From assembly GCF_030542965.1 (NCBI RefSeq), contig NZ_JAUAOA010000010.1:1-64000 (forward strand): a stretch of DNA of 64,000 nucleotides, read 5' to 3'. Numbering within the stretch: position 1 is the first letter of the stretch; the number at the start of each line of letters is the position of its first letter. Below, in pieces: positions 9,609 to 18,838 of the stretch. This stretch comes from Azotosporobacter soli (GTDB lineage Bacteria > Bacillota > Negativicutes > SG130). Under the pieces are notes generated by a model, which saw only the letters and a list, made by a program, of their open reading frames with translations, did no database searches and was not told the DNA's origin. The position numbers and the translations under genes are program-made.

Positions 9609-12041
9609 TTATTTTCGTAACTCGGCTCCATATTTCTCTTCCAAGCGGACTAAGATGTTTTCGTAGTGACCTTCAATGTCACTTTCCGACAAAGTCTTGC
9701 TCGGATCGCGGAAAATTATCGAAATTGCTAAACTTTTCAGCCTATTGTCAATTTGTTCGCCGGTATAGACGTCAAACAATCGTACTTCCGTCAATAACGG
9801 ACCGCCTTCTTTTTTGATCAATGTCAAAATCCCCTGCACTTCTATATCGCGTTTTACAACAATGGCCAAATCGCGCTGAATAGACGGAAATTTAGGCAAT
9901 GCTTGATAAACAATTTTTTCAGTCAGCAGCGTGATCACTCTATCCAAATCAATGTCGAATAGATACACGCGTTTATCAATGTCAAACCGTTCAGAAACGA
10001 GCGGATGAAGTTCACCAACCCAAGCCACTTCTTCGCCGCCAACAATGAAGACCGCACTACGTCCTGGATGATATGTCGGGCAGGCAGTAGACTCGACAGT
10101 AAAGTTCAATCCAACGGACTGCAACAATTTTTCTACAATGCCTTTCGCATCATAAAAATCGACATTTTCATCATTCAAACACCATGCCACCGGATTGCGT
10201 CGACCGATAAGCAGTCCGCTGAGCCGCCAAGGTTCGCTCGGCAATTCACTCATCGGCAGATTTTTCGGAAGATACACCGCACCCACTTCATACAATTTTA
10301 AGTCATCATTGCGTCGCGACAGATTCTTCACTGCAGTTTCCAAAAGATTCGCAAGTAACGTCGTACGCATGATTGGAAAATCTTCCGTTATCGGATTCAG
10401 CAATGGAACGGCTTGGCGCTGCCGGTCATTTTCCGCTAAATTTAGTTTATCAAACACGCTTGGATGCGAAAAACTGAAACTGATCGTTTCATCCATCCCA
10501 GCTGCTGTAAGACACTGTTTAAGTCGGCTAATTACACTCTGACGTACGCTTTCACTGCCTCGAACCATTTCTCCACGCGGCGCCTTAGCTTCAATCCGAT
10601 CGAAACCGTATATTCGCGCCAGTTCTTCATATAAATCGACAGCCAGCGTGACATCGCCGCGCCATGCAGGAACAATCACGCTAATCTTATCCGTTGCGGC
10701 AGAAACAATTTCAAACCCTAGACGCTTTAGAATATCCGCCATTTCTTGTTCACTCATTGCCGTACCAAGATATCGATTTGCCTTTTGAGGAATCAATTCC
10801 AATTGACGCTGCAATGTAAATTCAGGATATTCTTCCACAATGCCTTCCATTACTTGAGCTGCCGCCACTTTTTCTAACAACTGCGCAGCCCGGTCCAATG
10901 CTCGGGTCAGGTTTGCAACATCAACGCCTTTTTCAAAACGCGAAGATGCTTCTGAACGCAAACCAAGCGCACGCGCCGTACGTCTAACGCTCGTTCCGTC
11001 AAACGCTGCCGCTTCAAGCAGTATCGTGCTGGTTGAAGCAGTCACTTCGCTAGCCAAACCACCCATTACGCCCGCAATCCCTACTGCTTGCACTTCATCG
11101 GCAATAACCAACATATCGTTTGTTAATTCACGCTTCACCTCATCGAGCGTCGTGAGTTTTTCCCCTTGATGTGCTTTGCGCACGACCAATCTATGTTTGG
11201 CAATCATATTTTGATCATAGGCATGTAATGGTTGACCCAATTCAAGCATTACATAATTAGTCACGTCAACTACATTGTTGATTGAACGCATACCTGCTTT
11301 GTGCAGTCGATCACGCAGCCATTGCGGCGAATCGCCAACCTTTATATTTTGCAGTACACGTATCGCAAAACGGCTGCAAAGCTTTTTTTCCTCAATTTCA
11401 ATTGAAACCTGCGATTTGCTGGAAACAGCTTCGTTTTCCCTTACATTGAGAATTGTCGCTTTCAGATTTGTGCTATTCAACGCGGCAATTTCTCGAGCGA
11501 TTCCTTTAATACTGAAGCAATCTGCCCGATTCGCAGTAAGTTCAAATTCAAGAATCGCATCATCCCACCCCATTGCAGTCCGAACATCCACGCCAATAGC
11601 AGTCTCTTGCGGCAACAATAAGATGCCATCAGGTATTTCGATTGACACGAGTTCCTTGTTCAAGCACAATTCATCTCCGGAGCACAGCATGCCAAAGGAT
11701 CGCACGCCACGCAATTCCGTCGGAGCAATTGTTACTCCGTTAGGAAGCTCCGCCCCTTCCGTTGCAACTGGCACTACATGACCAACGCGGACATTGGCAG
11801 CTCCAGTCACAATGGTTAGCGTTTCTGCCCTGCCGACATCCACTGTGCAAATTGAAAGTTTGTCTGCGTTAGGATGCTTTTTCATTTCGATGATGCGACC
11901 GGTTATCACATTATTGACAGACTGCGCCGGATAATGGATCGTCGCTACCGGAACGCCGGCCATCGTGAGTTGATGTGCCAATTCATCCGGAGTCTGATCA
12001 AATTCAACATATTCCTTCAACCAACTGATGGGTGCTTGCAT
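9609..12041 (-). CDS. pheT: phenylalanine-tRNA ligase beta subunit
   Basis: Large subunit of the heterotetrameric phenylalanyl-tRNA synthetase, 810 residues. Seen in order: N-terminal OB-fold tRNA-binding domain (about 40-150, Trbp111-like), B3/4 editing domain with the RSINNVVDVTNYVMLELGQP region, B5 domain, the core catalytic-like domain, and the C-terminal ferredoxin-fold anticodon-binding domain (FPSIQRDLAIVV to the end). ATG follows AAAGGAG. It lies 17 bases after pheS and shares its T-box-controlled transcript. Confidence 0.97.
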   Translation of the reverse strand: MQAPISWLKEYVEFDQTPDELAHQLTMAGVPVATIHYPAQSVNNVITGRIIEMKKHPNADKLSICTVDVGRAETLTIVTGAANVRVGHVVPVATEGAELPNGVTIAPTELRGVRSFGMLCSGDELCLNKELVSIEIPDGILLLPQETAIGVDVRTAMGWDDAILEFELTANRADCFSIKGIAREIAALNSTNLKATILNVRENEAVSSKSQVSIEIEEKKLCSRFAIRVLQNIKVGDSPQWLRDRLHKAGMRSINNVVDVTNYVMLELGQPLHAYDQNMIAKHRLVVRKAHQGEKLTTLDEVKRELTNDMLVIADEVQAVGIAGVMGGLASEVTASTSTILLEAAAFDGTSVRRTARALGLRSEASSRFEKGVDVANLTRALDRAAQLLEKVAAAQVMEGIVEEYPEFTLQRQLELIPQKANRYLGTAMSEQEMADILKRLGFEIVSAATDKISVIVPAWRGDVTLAVDLYEELARIYGFDRIEAKAPRGEMVRGSESVRQSVISRLKQCLTAAGMDETISFSFSHPSVFDKLNLAENDRQRQAVPLLNPITEDFPIMRTTLLANLLETAVKNLSRRNDDLKLYEVGAVYLPKNLPMSELPSEPWRLSGLLIGRRNPVAWCLNDENVDFYDAKGIVEKLLQSVGLNFTVESTACPTYHPGRSAVFIVGGEEVAWVGELHPLVSERFDIDKRVYLFDIDLDRVITLLTEKIVYQALPKFPSIQRDLAIVVKRDIEVQGILTLIKKEGGPLLTEVRLFDVYTGEQIDNRLKSLAISIIFRDPSKTLSESDIEGHYENILVRLEEKYGAELRK

Positions 12042-12058
12042 TTTAAAACTCCTTTCTA

Positions 12059-13102
<1,044 letters not shown>

Positions 13103-13150
13103 TTAAAATTACCTTGCATCCATCGTTGCCATCAGCATTTTGCATAAAAA

Positions 13151-13400
13151 TAAAAAAACTCCTGCCCTACAAGGGGCGGGAGTTTTTCCCACGGTACCAC
13201 CCTAAAACGATACTCTCTTAATTCCTTAACGCGGAAAACGTCTTATCTACGCAGCATAGGCCTTCAATAAGATGCTCCAGAGGGAATTTCTGCTTAAAGA
13301 TTTGAAGAGGCTCTCAATCAACGGCACTCTCTCCCTGTACAAACGGCTTACCGCATACTCGCTCTTTCATCACAGACACCTGTTAAGTTACAAGCAATAA
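13151..13400 (-). promoter_or_regulatory. T-box leader for tRNA-Phe controlling pheST
   Basis: The minus strand holds the antiterminator box AGGGTGGTACCGTGGG (13188-13203) followed by a terminator (ACTCCTGCCCC-type stem, 13157-13182, with T-run). The Stem I specifier region reads GAAATTC then CCTCTGGAGC, placing the specifier codon TTC (Phe) at 13284-13286. This is a transcriptional T-box: uncharged tRNA-Phe would stabilise the antiterminator and allow pheST expression. The 5' boundary near 13400 is approximate. Confidence 0.93.
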
Positions 13401-13442
13401 GTTCACTACTAATGCAAAATAAGTTTCCGATAGCCAATATAA

Positions 13443-13521
13443 GCAGTAATCGATCCCGTAGCTTCAAAGATTCTCCACCAAATTTCCGGGGTCAACATCA
13501 GGGATCACACCCTTTCTCTGC
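13443..13521 (-). ncRNA. unassigned structured RNA upstream of the pheS T-box
   Basis: Between the promoter at 13547-13575 and the T-box is about 140 bases of transcribed sequence that the T-box does not need. Within it GCAG (13518-13521) can pair with CTGC (13443-13446), and inside that GATCCC (13501-13506) pairs with GGGATC (13452-13457), closing a roughly 55-base apical region. A 5-bp hairpin (GATAA/TTATC) lies at the predicted transcript start. I do not recognise a riboswitch family; a weak CCCTGATGTT resemblance to 6S RNA 5' ends is not enough to name it. It may be an extended T-box leader or a separate small RNA. Confidence 0.35.
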
Positions 13522-13546
13522 AAGATAAGGCAAGGTTATCGAGGAA

Positions 13547-13575
13547 ATTATAGCATATCAGGTTGCAGATTACAA
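13547..13575 (-). promoter_or_regulatory. promoter of the pheST leader
   Basis: TTGTAA (13570-13575), 17 bases, perfect TATAAT (13547-13552) on the minus strand. It overlaps the last codons of the upstream rRNA methyltransferase gene, so pheST has its own promoter in addition to any read-through. Confidence 0.65.
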
Positions 13576-14381
13576 GCAATCTGAATTTCCTTCTGACGTA
13601 ACACCTCATACAAAATCACAGCGGCGGCCGCCGCAACATTAAGCGATTCCACTTCATGATATAAAGGGATTTTAATCTTGTCGTGACTAACTTTAATTAA
13701 CTCGGCATGAACTCCACTACCTTCATTGCCGAAAATGATTGCATTACGGCCCATATAATTCAACTTTTCATAAGAAGTCGCGCCTTCCAAGCAGGTGGCA
13801 ATGAGGCGGATCCCTTTTTCACGGCAATAGGCACTCAGCTCTTCACGCGCTACATTTTCTACTACCGGGATCTTAAACAATGCCCCCATCGCTGCACGAA
13901 CCGCTTTATCAGAAAAAGGATCTGCACAGCCAGAAGTCAGAACAACACCGCTGCAGTTTGCCGCCGCTGCAGTCCTGATGATGGCGCCTACGTTCCCCGG
14001 ATCTTGGATTTCATCTAAAACGGCGATGCAACCAAGTTGCTCAGCATTCCAATCCGTCATCTTTGTTACACGCTTTGGTATAAGCGCTAAAACGCCCTGC
14101 GAACTCTCCGTCAAGCTTATTTTTTGATAAACAGCATCACTGACCAATAAACCACGTACGCCTTTTTCTTCCAATGTCGAAATCAAAGCCACGCCACGCG
14201 GCTGAAGAAGCAGTTTTTCAGAATACACAAAGCAATGCAGCGGCCATTCTGCAGCCGCCTCTTCTACGAGGCGTATCCCTTCTGCAATAAATAGACCAAG
14301 CTTATCTCGCTGTTTTTTCGCATGCAATGCAGCAACTAGCTTTACCGTCGTATTTTGCAGACTAGTTATCACTTGATTCAC
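13548..14381 (-). CDS. SpoU/TrmH-family 2'-O-methyltransferase (YsgA/RlmP-like, 23S rRNA)
   Basis: 277-residue SPOUT enzyme that transfers methyl from SAM to a ribose 2'-OH of rRNA. It has an N-terminal substrate-binding domain (L30e-like) and the trefoil-knot catalytic domain with the three family motifs: motif 1 LDEIQDPGNVGAIIRTA, motif 2 IIFGNEGSGVHAEL, motif 3 IPLYHEVESLNVAAAAA. Position next to pheST matches B. subtilis ysgA, reported as the 23S A-loop methyltransferase RlmP; assignment to that target is by synteny and family only. Its start overlaps the ktrA stop by four bases (ATGA). Confidence 0.85.
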   Translation of the reverse strand: MNQVITSLQNTTVKLVAALHAKKQRDKLGLFIAEGIRLVEEAAAEWPLHCFVYSEKLLLQPRGVALISTLEEKGVRGLLVSDAVYQKISLTESSQGVLALIPKRVTKMTDWNAEQLGCIAVLDEIQDPGNVGAIIRTAAAANCSGVVLTSGCADPFSDKAVRAAMGALFKIPVVENVAREELSAYCREKGIRLIATCLEGATSYEKLNYMGRNAIIFGNEGSGVHAELIKVSHDKIKIPLYHEVESLNVAAAAAVILYEVLRQKEIQIACNLQPDML

Positions 14382-15040
14382 ACCATCTCCTCCAATTTTT
14401 CAATGCCGTTTCGACTGCCAACCACCACAATGATATCCTCCGCACCAAATCGCTCTGTCGGTAATGGCGATACAATCAATTCATCGCCGCGTTTTATCGC
14501 AACCACGTTTATTTCATATTTAGCCCGCAAATCTGTTTCCATGAGCGTCTTGCCATATAATTTATTCGGTGCGGAAACTTCTACGATGCTAAGTTCCGGC
14601 GACAATTCAATATAATCAAGAACGCTATTGGACACCAAATTATGCGCCACGCGTTTTCCCATATCGCGTTCAGGATAAACAACCCTGTCAACACCTATCT
14701 TTTGCAGTAATTTTCCGTGCAGTGAATTACTCGCTTTTGCTACGACATAGGGAACCCCCATTTCCTTAACTTGTAGGGCTGTTAAAATATTCGCCTGTAC
14801 ATTCTCACCAATGGCTACGATAACCACATCAAAATTTCGTATGCCCAATGCAATCAAGGATTCCTCATCAGTGGTATCCGCCTGAATGACATGCGTAACT
14901 TGATCGCTAAATTCCTGAATTCTATTCTCGTCATTATCAACCGCCAAAACTTCATATCCCATTTCATACAAAGTCGTCGCAACGCTAGTTCCAAAGCGGC
15001 CTAAGCCGATGACGGCATACTGTTTATTCTTTTTTTTCAT
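14378..15040 (-). CDS. ktrA: Ktr potassium uptake regulatory subunit (RCK domain)
   Basis: Cytoplasmic gating ring protein of the Ktr K+ transporter, 220 residues. RCK_N Rossmann fold with VIGLGRFGTSVA nucleotide-binding loop (about 11-22) and acidic VDND at the second strand for ATP/NAD binding, then an RCK_C domain from about 140 (ELSIVEVSAPNKLYGK). RCK_C domains of KtrA/KtrC are known c-di-AMP receptors, which is relevant because a c-di-AMP riboswitch also occurs in this window. It follows the membrane subunit gene by 14 bases. Confidence 0.92.
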   Translation of the reverse strand: MKKKNKQYAVIGLGRFGTSVATTLYEMGYEVLAVDNDENRIQEFSDQVTHVIQADTTDEESLIALGIRNFDVVIVAIGENVQANILTALQVKEMGVPYVVAKASNSLHGKLLQKIGVDRVVYPERDMGKRVAHNLVSNSVLDYIELSPELSIVEVSAPNKLYGKTLMETDLRAKYEINVVAIKRGDELIVSPLPTERFGAEDIIVVVGSRNGIEKLEEMV

Positions 15041-15054
15041 ATTGTTTCTCTCCC

Positions 15055-16422
15055 CTAGCCGATACTTACTTTTCCTTCCGGATATTGAATTTTCGTACGC
15101 GAACTCTTCATCGCAAGCGCCAATGCCAGCGTCACCGGTCCGACTCTTCCTGCAAACATGGTTACAATTAATAAGAATTTGGCATACGGCGATAGACTTT
15201 GCGTAATACCCGTCGTCAAACCCACCGTGCCAAAAGCCGAAACAACCTCAAACAGCAGTTTTAAAAACGAAACTTTTTCCGTAATGCTTAACAGCATTGT
15301 CACAACTATGACTAACGTAGCTGATATAAAATAAATAGCAAACGCTTTATAAACTAAAGTCGATGAGATTTTTCGCTCGAACAGTTCCACGTCACGCCGT
15401 CCGCGCATCATATCCCAAATTGCAGCAATCATAATCCCCAGCGTTGTCGTCTTAATTCCTCCGCCTGTAGATGCCGGTGACGCGCCGATAAACATCAGAA
15501 TCACCATGAAGAACAGAGTCACGTCTTGTAGTGCACCAATATCAAGTGTATTGTATCCTGCAGTCCGCGTTGTTACAGCCTGAAAATAGCTGCCTAATAA
15601 CTTTGCCCCACTTGATAGGGGACCTAGTGTTGCCGGATTTGCATATTCAAGCAAAAAAATAACCAATGTTGAAACGACAAGCAATCCAGACGTAACCACC
15701 AGCACCAGCTTAGTATGTAAGGAAAACTCTTTCCATTTTCTAAAGCTCCAAACTTCAAAAATCACCGCAAAGCCAATGCCGCCAAGAATAATCAAAGATG
15801 TCACCACCAAATTGACCGTTACATCATCCACATATTGAGTTAAACTCCTAAAGTCTCCAAACAAATCAAAGCCAGCGTTGCAAAAAGAGGACACGGCATG
15901 CCAATATCCAAAATAAACACCAGTTGCGCCCAGGTCCTTATACCAACGAATCGCCAAAATCGTTCCGCCGATAAACTCAATCAACAATGTGTTTATAATG
16001 ATCTTCTTTGTGAGTCTAACAACGCCAGACATTGTAAGCTGATTTAACGATTCTTGAATCAGCAAACGTTCTTTCAATTGTATCTTGCGCCGCATTATAA
16101 GAGCCATCAACGTTGCCATCGTCATAATTCCCAGGCCGCCGATTTGAATAAGGCTAATAATAACCATTTGTCCAAAGGTGGAAAAATAAGTTCCGGTATC
16201 AACTACAACCAATCCCGTTACACACACGGCTGATGTTGCCGTAAAGAGAGCATCAATAAATGATAAGTTCGCGTCTTCCTTTATAGACACCGGCAACATC
16301 AAAAGCAGCGCCCCGATTATTATTACCGCGGCAAAACCAATAACCAGTATTTGATATGGCGTCAACTTCCATTGCGACAAATCCGCAAGGTCAATAACTT
16401 TTCGATTAGCATCGACTGACAA
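15055..16422 (-). CDS. ktrB: Ktr/Trk-family potassium channel subunit
   Basis: Membrane pore subunit, partner of the adjacent KtrA ring. 455 residues with four membrane-pore-membrane repeats; selectivity-filter-type segments are visible as ATSAVCVTGLVVVD, AVSSFCNAGFDLFG, FQAVTTRTAGYNTLD and FEVVSAFGTVGLTTG. Start choice: a GTG at 16431 lies inside the sequence AGGTGATC, which is a full complement of the 16S 3' end, so the TTG at 16422 just downstream is the likelier start. It is first gene of the ktrB-ktrA-methyltransferase operon. Confidence 0.9.
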   Translation of the reverse strand: MSVDANRKVIDLADLSQWKLTPYQILVIGFAAVIIIGALLLMLPVSIKEDANLSFIDALFTATSAVCVTGLVVVDTGTYFSTFGQMVIISLIQIGGLGIMTMATLMALIMRRKIQLKERLLIQESLNQLTMSGVVRLTKKIIINTLLIEFIGGTILAIRWYKDLGATGVYFGYWHAVSSFCNAGFDLFGDFRSLTQYVDDVTVNLVVTSLIILGGIGFAVIFEVWSFRKWKEFSLHTKLVLVVTSGLLVVSTLVIFLLEYANPATLGPLSSGAKLLGSYFQAVTTRTAGYNTLDIGALQDVTLFFMVILMFIGASPASTGGGIKTTTLGIMIAAIWDMMRGRRDVELFERKISSTLVYKAFAIYFISATLVIVVTMLLSITEKVSFLKLLFEVVSAFGTVGLTTGITQSLSPYAKFLLIVTMFAGRVGPVTLALALAMKSSRTKIQYPEGKVSIG

Positions 16423-16459
16423 TACGATCACCTCAAGTTTTCATTATACATAATAAATA

Positions 16460-16508
16460 AAGAAAGCGAAAGTGCTTGCGCTTTCACCAAGCTCCTTTCG
16501 CTTTCTTT
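16460..16508 (-). terminator. terminator after the class II aldolase gene
   Basis: AAAGAAAGCGAAAG pairs with CTTTCGCTTTCTTT; an inner GAAAGCGC/GCGCTTTC alternative is present in the loop. On the minus strand it runs into TTTATTTATT. It lies 8 bases after the aldolase stop. Confidence 0.85.
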
Positions 16509-16516
16509 CATCATTC

Positions 16517-17365
16517 TCAGATCGCTTTTGAAATACAGTCAAAATGCAGCATGTATTTGCGGACCGACTCTTTGACGCCTTTTTTCACTACGGTCATCAG
16601 ATGAATATAGTTTGCTTTCGGATGCCTGGCCAGTTCGTCACGCAGTTTATCTCCCGCTACCATCGAAGTATCCGTCGGAATATTAATTTTTGAAATACCA
16701 ACTTGAATCGACCCAAGATAATCTTCTCGTGAAAGACGCGCTCCGCCATGCATCACAAGCGGAATTTCAACTTTTCCAGTCAGTGCGCGCACCCGTTCAA
16801 AATTCAACCCATTATCTTGGCGCATCGCGGAATTGTGGCTTCCTACCGCAACCGCTAAGGCATCAATCCGGCTTCGTTCAGCAAACATAGCCGCCTGCTC
16901 CGCATCGATGCACTGCTGCGCTTCTATTTCACAGTTTTCCGGATAACAACCAATATAGCCCAATTCCCCTTCTACTGAAACTCCAAGGGAATGGGCTATG
17001 CGAGACACTTCTTTCGTCCGTTTGATATTTTCATCCAAAGGTAACGCCGATCCGTCAAACATAACCGAAGTATAGCCCCAACGAATCGCTTTCATGATCC
17101 CTTCATATGTGTGGCCATGGTCCAAATGAAGCGCGATCGGAACATTTGATTTTTGCGCAGCTTTCACCATTGCCGCACTTAATGTTTCAACATCGACAAA
17201 TTTGAAAAAACGTTCCGTAATTCCCAGCACCAAAGGGGTTTTAAGTTCTTCTGCCACTTCCACCACGGCACCAAGGGTCTCTAAGTTAAAAACATTGAAA
17301 CCACCCACGGCATATCTCCGCTTTTGCGCGTCTTGAAGCAACTCTTTCATTGTTACTAAAGACAT
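16517..17365 (-). CDS. class II fructose/tagatose-bisphosphate aldolase family protein
   Basis: Zinc-dependent aldolase of the Fba/GatY/KbaY family, 282 residues, cleaving ketose 1,6-bisphosphate to dihydroxyacetone phosphate and glyceraldehyde 3-phosphate. Zinc and catalytic motifs: HLDHG (80-84, Asp82 catalytic base, His83 zinc ligand), VEGELGYIG, VMHGGARLS and a phosphate-binding GISKINIPTDT. The ATG at 17365 is chosen because AAAGGAGG sits nine bases upstream; the longer frame begins without such a site. Fructose versus tagatose specificity is not resolved. Flanked by terminators, so probably monocistronic. Confidence 0.85.
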   Translation of the reverse strand: MSLVTMKELLQDAQKRRYAVGGFNVFNLETLGAVVEVAEELKTPLVLGITERFFKFVDVETLSAAMVKAAQKSNVPIALHLDHGHTYEGIMKAIRWGYTSVMFDGSALPLDENIKRTKEVSRIAHSLGVSVEGELGYIGCYPENCEIEAQQCIDAEQAAMFAERSRIDALAVAVGSHNSAMRQDNGLNFERVRALTGKVEIPLVMHGGARLSREDYLGSIQVGISKINIPTDTSMVAGDKLRDELARHPKANYIHLMTVVKKGVKESVRKYMLHFDCISKAI

Positions 17366-17449
17366 GACACATAACCTCCTTTGTCTTATTTGGAACTCTA
17401 CCCTCAAACTTCGCTAAACATTCTGAAAAACCTGCCAATTCAAGGAATA

Positions 17450-17493
17450 AAAAATAGAGTTAGCGCAAGTTAATTTGCGCTAACTCTATTTTT
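17450..17493 (-). terminator. infC-rpmI-rplT operon terminator
   Basis: A perfect 19-base-pair stem (AAAAATAGAGTTAGCGCAA and its complement) with a 6-base loop, nine bases after the rplT stop codon. Confidence 0.95.
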
Positions 17494-17502
17494 TATCTTT
17501 AA

Positions 17503-17859
17503 TTATTTCAGTTGTTCCTTAGCAGCAGCAACCAGTTGACCAAATACGTTCATATCGGTAACAGCCAGATCAGCCAGCATTTTGCGGTTGACTTCGATGC
17601 CGGCTTTTTTCAGACCGTTCATCAGTTGGCTATAGGAAATGCCGTTCATACGAGCCGCTGCGTTAATACGAGCGATCCACAGTTTGCGGAATTCGCCTTT
17701 TTTAGCGCGACGATCGCGGCGTGCATAATACAGCGCCTTCATTACAGTTTCGTTGGCTTTTTTAAACAGCTTGCTCTTAGAACCACGATAGCCCTTAGCA
17801 AGTTTCAAAATCTTCTTGTGGCGTCTATGTGCAGTAACGCCTTTTTTCACTCTTGGCAC
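17503..17859 (-). CDS. rplT: 50S ribosomal protein L20
   Basis: 118-residue basic 23S-binding protein needed early in 50S assembly; the N-terminal extension [21 protein letters not shown] and the globular C-terminus are typical. In firmicutes L20 also represses its own operon by acting on the leader upstream of infC. Last gene of infC-rpmI-rplT. Confidence 0.98.
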   Translation of the reverse strand: MPRVKKGVTAHRRHKKILKLAKGYRGSKSKLFKKANETVMKALYYARRDRRAKKGEFRKLWIARINAAARMNGISYSQLMNGLKKAGIEVNRKMLADLAVTDMNVFGQLVAAAKEQLK

Positions 17860-17918
17860 GGTGAACTACCTCCTCAAACTATCTTAAATATATTTTCGAA
17901 TCTAAATGACGACCTTAT

Positions 17919-18116
17919 TTATGCATAAGGAAGCATTTTGGTTACTCTTTCATGGTCAGACTTGCTAACCAATCCAGCTTTGCGCAGGTTGCGCTTACGG
18001 GCAGGAGATTTTTTCTCCAGAATGTGCTTCTTAAAGGCTTTAGAACGTTTGAATTCACCGCTACCGGTAACTTTGAAACGTTTAGCAGCTGCTCTGCGTG
18101 TCTTCATTTTAGGCAT
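17919..18116 (-). CDS. rpmI: 50S ribosomal protein L35
   Basis: 65-residue basic ribosomal protein ([20 protein letters not shown]), standard length. It lies 15 bases after infC and 59 bases before rplT, the classical infC-rpmI-rplT arrangement. Ribosome binding site AAAGGGG. Confidence 0.98.
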   Translation of the reverse strand: MPKMKTRRAAAKRFKVTGSGEFKRSKAFKKHILEKKSPARKRNLRKAGLVSKSDHERVTKMLPYA

Positions 18117-18131
18117 TAGATGATCCCCTTT

Positions 18132-18656
18132 CTAATTATGCACCTTAGGTGACAATATCATAATCATGTTCTTACCCTCTAGCTTGGCCTCACGTTCAAC
18201 AATAACCATATCCATGCCCTTCAGTTGAGCCGCCATACGGTCGAGCACCTTCTTGCCTAACTCAGGATGAGAAACTTCACGCCCCCGGAACATGACAGTC
18301 AGTTTGACCTTATCGCCATCTTCAAGAAAGCGAACCGCATTCTTAAACTTAACTTCATAGTCATGATCTTCAATATTGGGACGAACCTTTACTTCTTTAA
18401 CAACGACAGTGCGTTGTTTTTTCTTGACCTCTTTGTCCCTCTTTTGTTGCTCATACTTGAATTTTCCATAATCCATAATACGGCAGACCGGCGGTTTTGC
18501 AGTAGGTGCAACTTCTACCAAGTCCATGTTCTGCTCCATCGCTAACCGTAGAGCTTCCTTCAGCGGCATGACGCCCAATTGTTCGTTGGTACTGCTGTTA
18601 ACCCGAACTTCTTTAGCGCGGATTTCCTCGTTAAGCTTCAAGCTGTCTTTGCTAAT
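18132..18656 (-). CDS. infC: translation initiation factor IF-3 (AUU start)
   Basis: IF-3 keeps ribosomal subunits apart and proofreads the start codon. N-terminal domain (LNEEIRAKEVRV..., linked by a charged helix) and C-terminal 30S-binding domain are both complete. The natural start is very probably ATT at 18656: GGAGGTG lies seven bases upstream, and reading from it gives M-S-K-D-S before LKLNEEIR, like other IF-3 proteins, for 174 residues. The in-frame TTG at 18641 has no ribosome binding site at the right distance. An AUU start allows IF-3 to repress its own translation. Confidence 0.96.
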   Translation of the reverse strand: MSKDSLKLNEEIRAKEVRVNSSTNEQLGVMPLKEALRLAMEQNMDLVEVAPTAKPPVCRIMDYGKFKYEQQKRDKEVKKKQRTVVVKEVKVRPNIEDHDYEVKFKNAVRFLEDGDKVKLTVMFRGREVSHPELGKKVLDRMAAQLKGMDMVIVEREAKLEGKNMIMILSPKVHN

Positions 18657-18796
18657 TGCCCTTCACCTCCAATATCTTTTACGACAAAATAAAAGTGCGG
18701 ATGGAAAGTCCACCCGCACCAAAGAATATCAACTCTTTGAATGACCACATCGACAAATCTGCCATGCGGTGAGAAGCGGATGGCTTCTACTTTGCA
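18657..18796 (-). promoter_or_regulatory. L20-type leader with attenuator upstream of infC
   Basis: A leader of about 140 bases separates the promoter from infC. It ends in an intrinsic terminator, GTGCGGGTGGA paired with TCCATCCGCAC (18695-18719) followed by TTTTATTTT, 35 bases before the infC ribosome binding site. The position and layout match the firmicute rpl20 leader, where L20 binding favours termination. The L20-binding fold itself was not modelled. Confidence 0.8.
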
Positions 18797-18802
18797 TAAG
18801 TA

Positions 18803-18831
18803 ATTATACTAGCTCCCATTTGACAAGTCAA
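18803..18831 (-). promoter_or_regulatory. infC operon promoter
   Basis: TTGACT (18826-18831), 17 bases, perfect TATAAT (18803-18808) on the minus strand, immediately after thrS. No terminator is seen between thrS and this promoter, so read-through from thrS into the attenuated leader is also possible. Confidence 0.8.
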
Positions 18832-18838
18832 GCGATTT

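Noticed and set aside
13405-13521. 6S RNA assignment for the structured RNA before the pheS T-box
   Set aside because: Only a short CCCTGATGTT resemblance; no convincing closing stem plus central bubble of the expected length, and the predicted transcript start is too far upstream.
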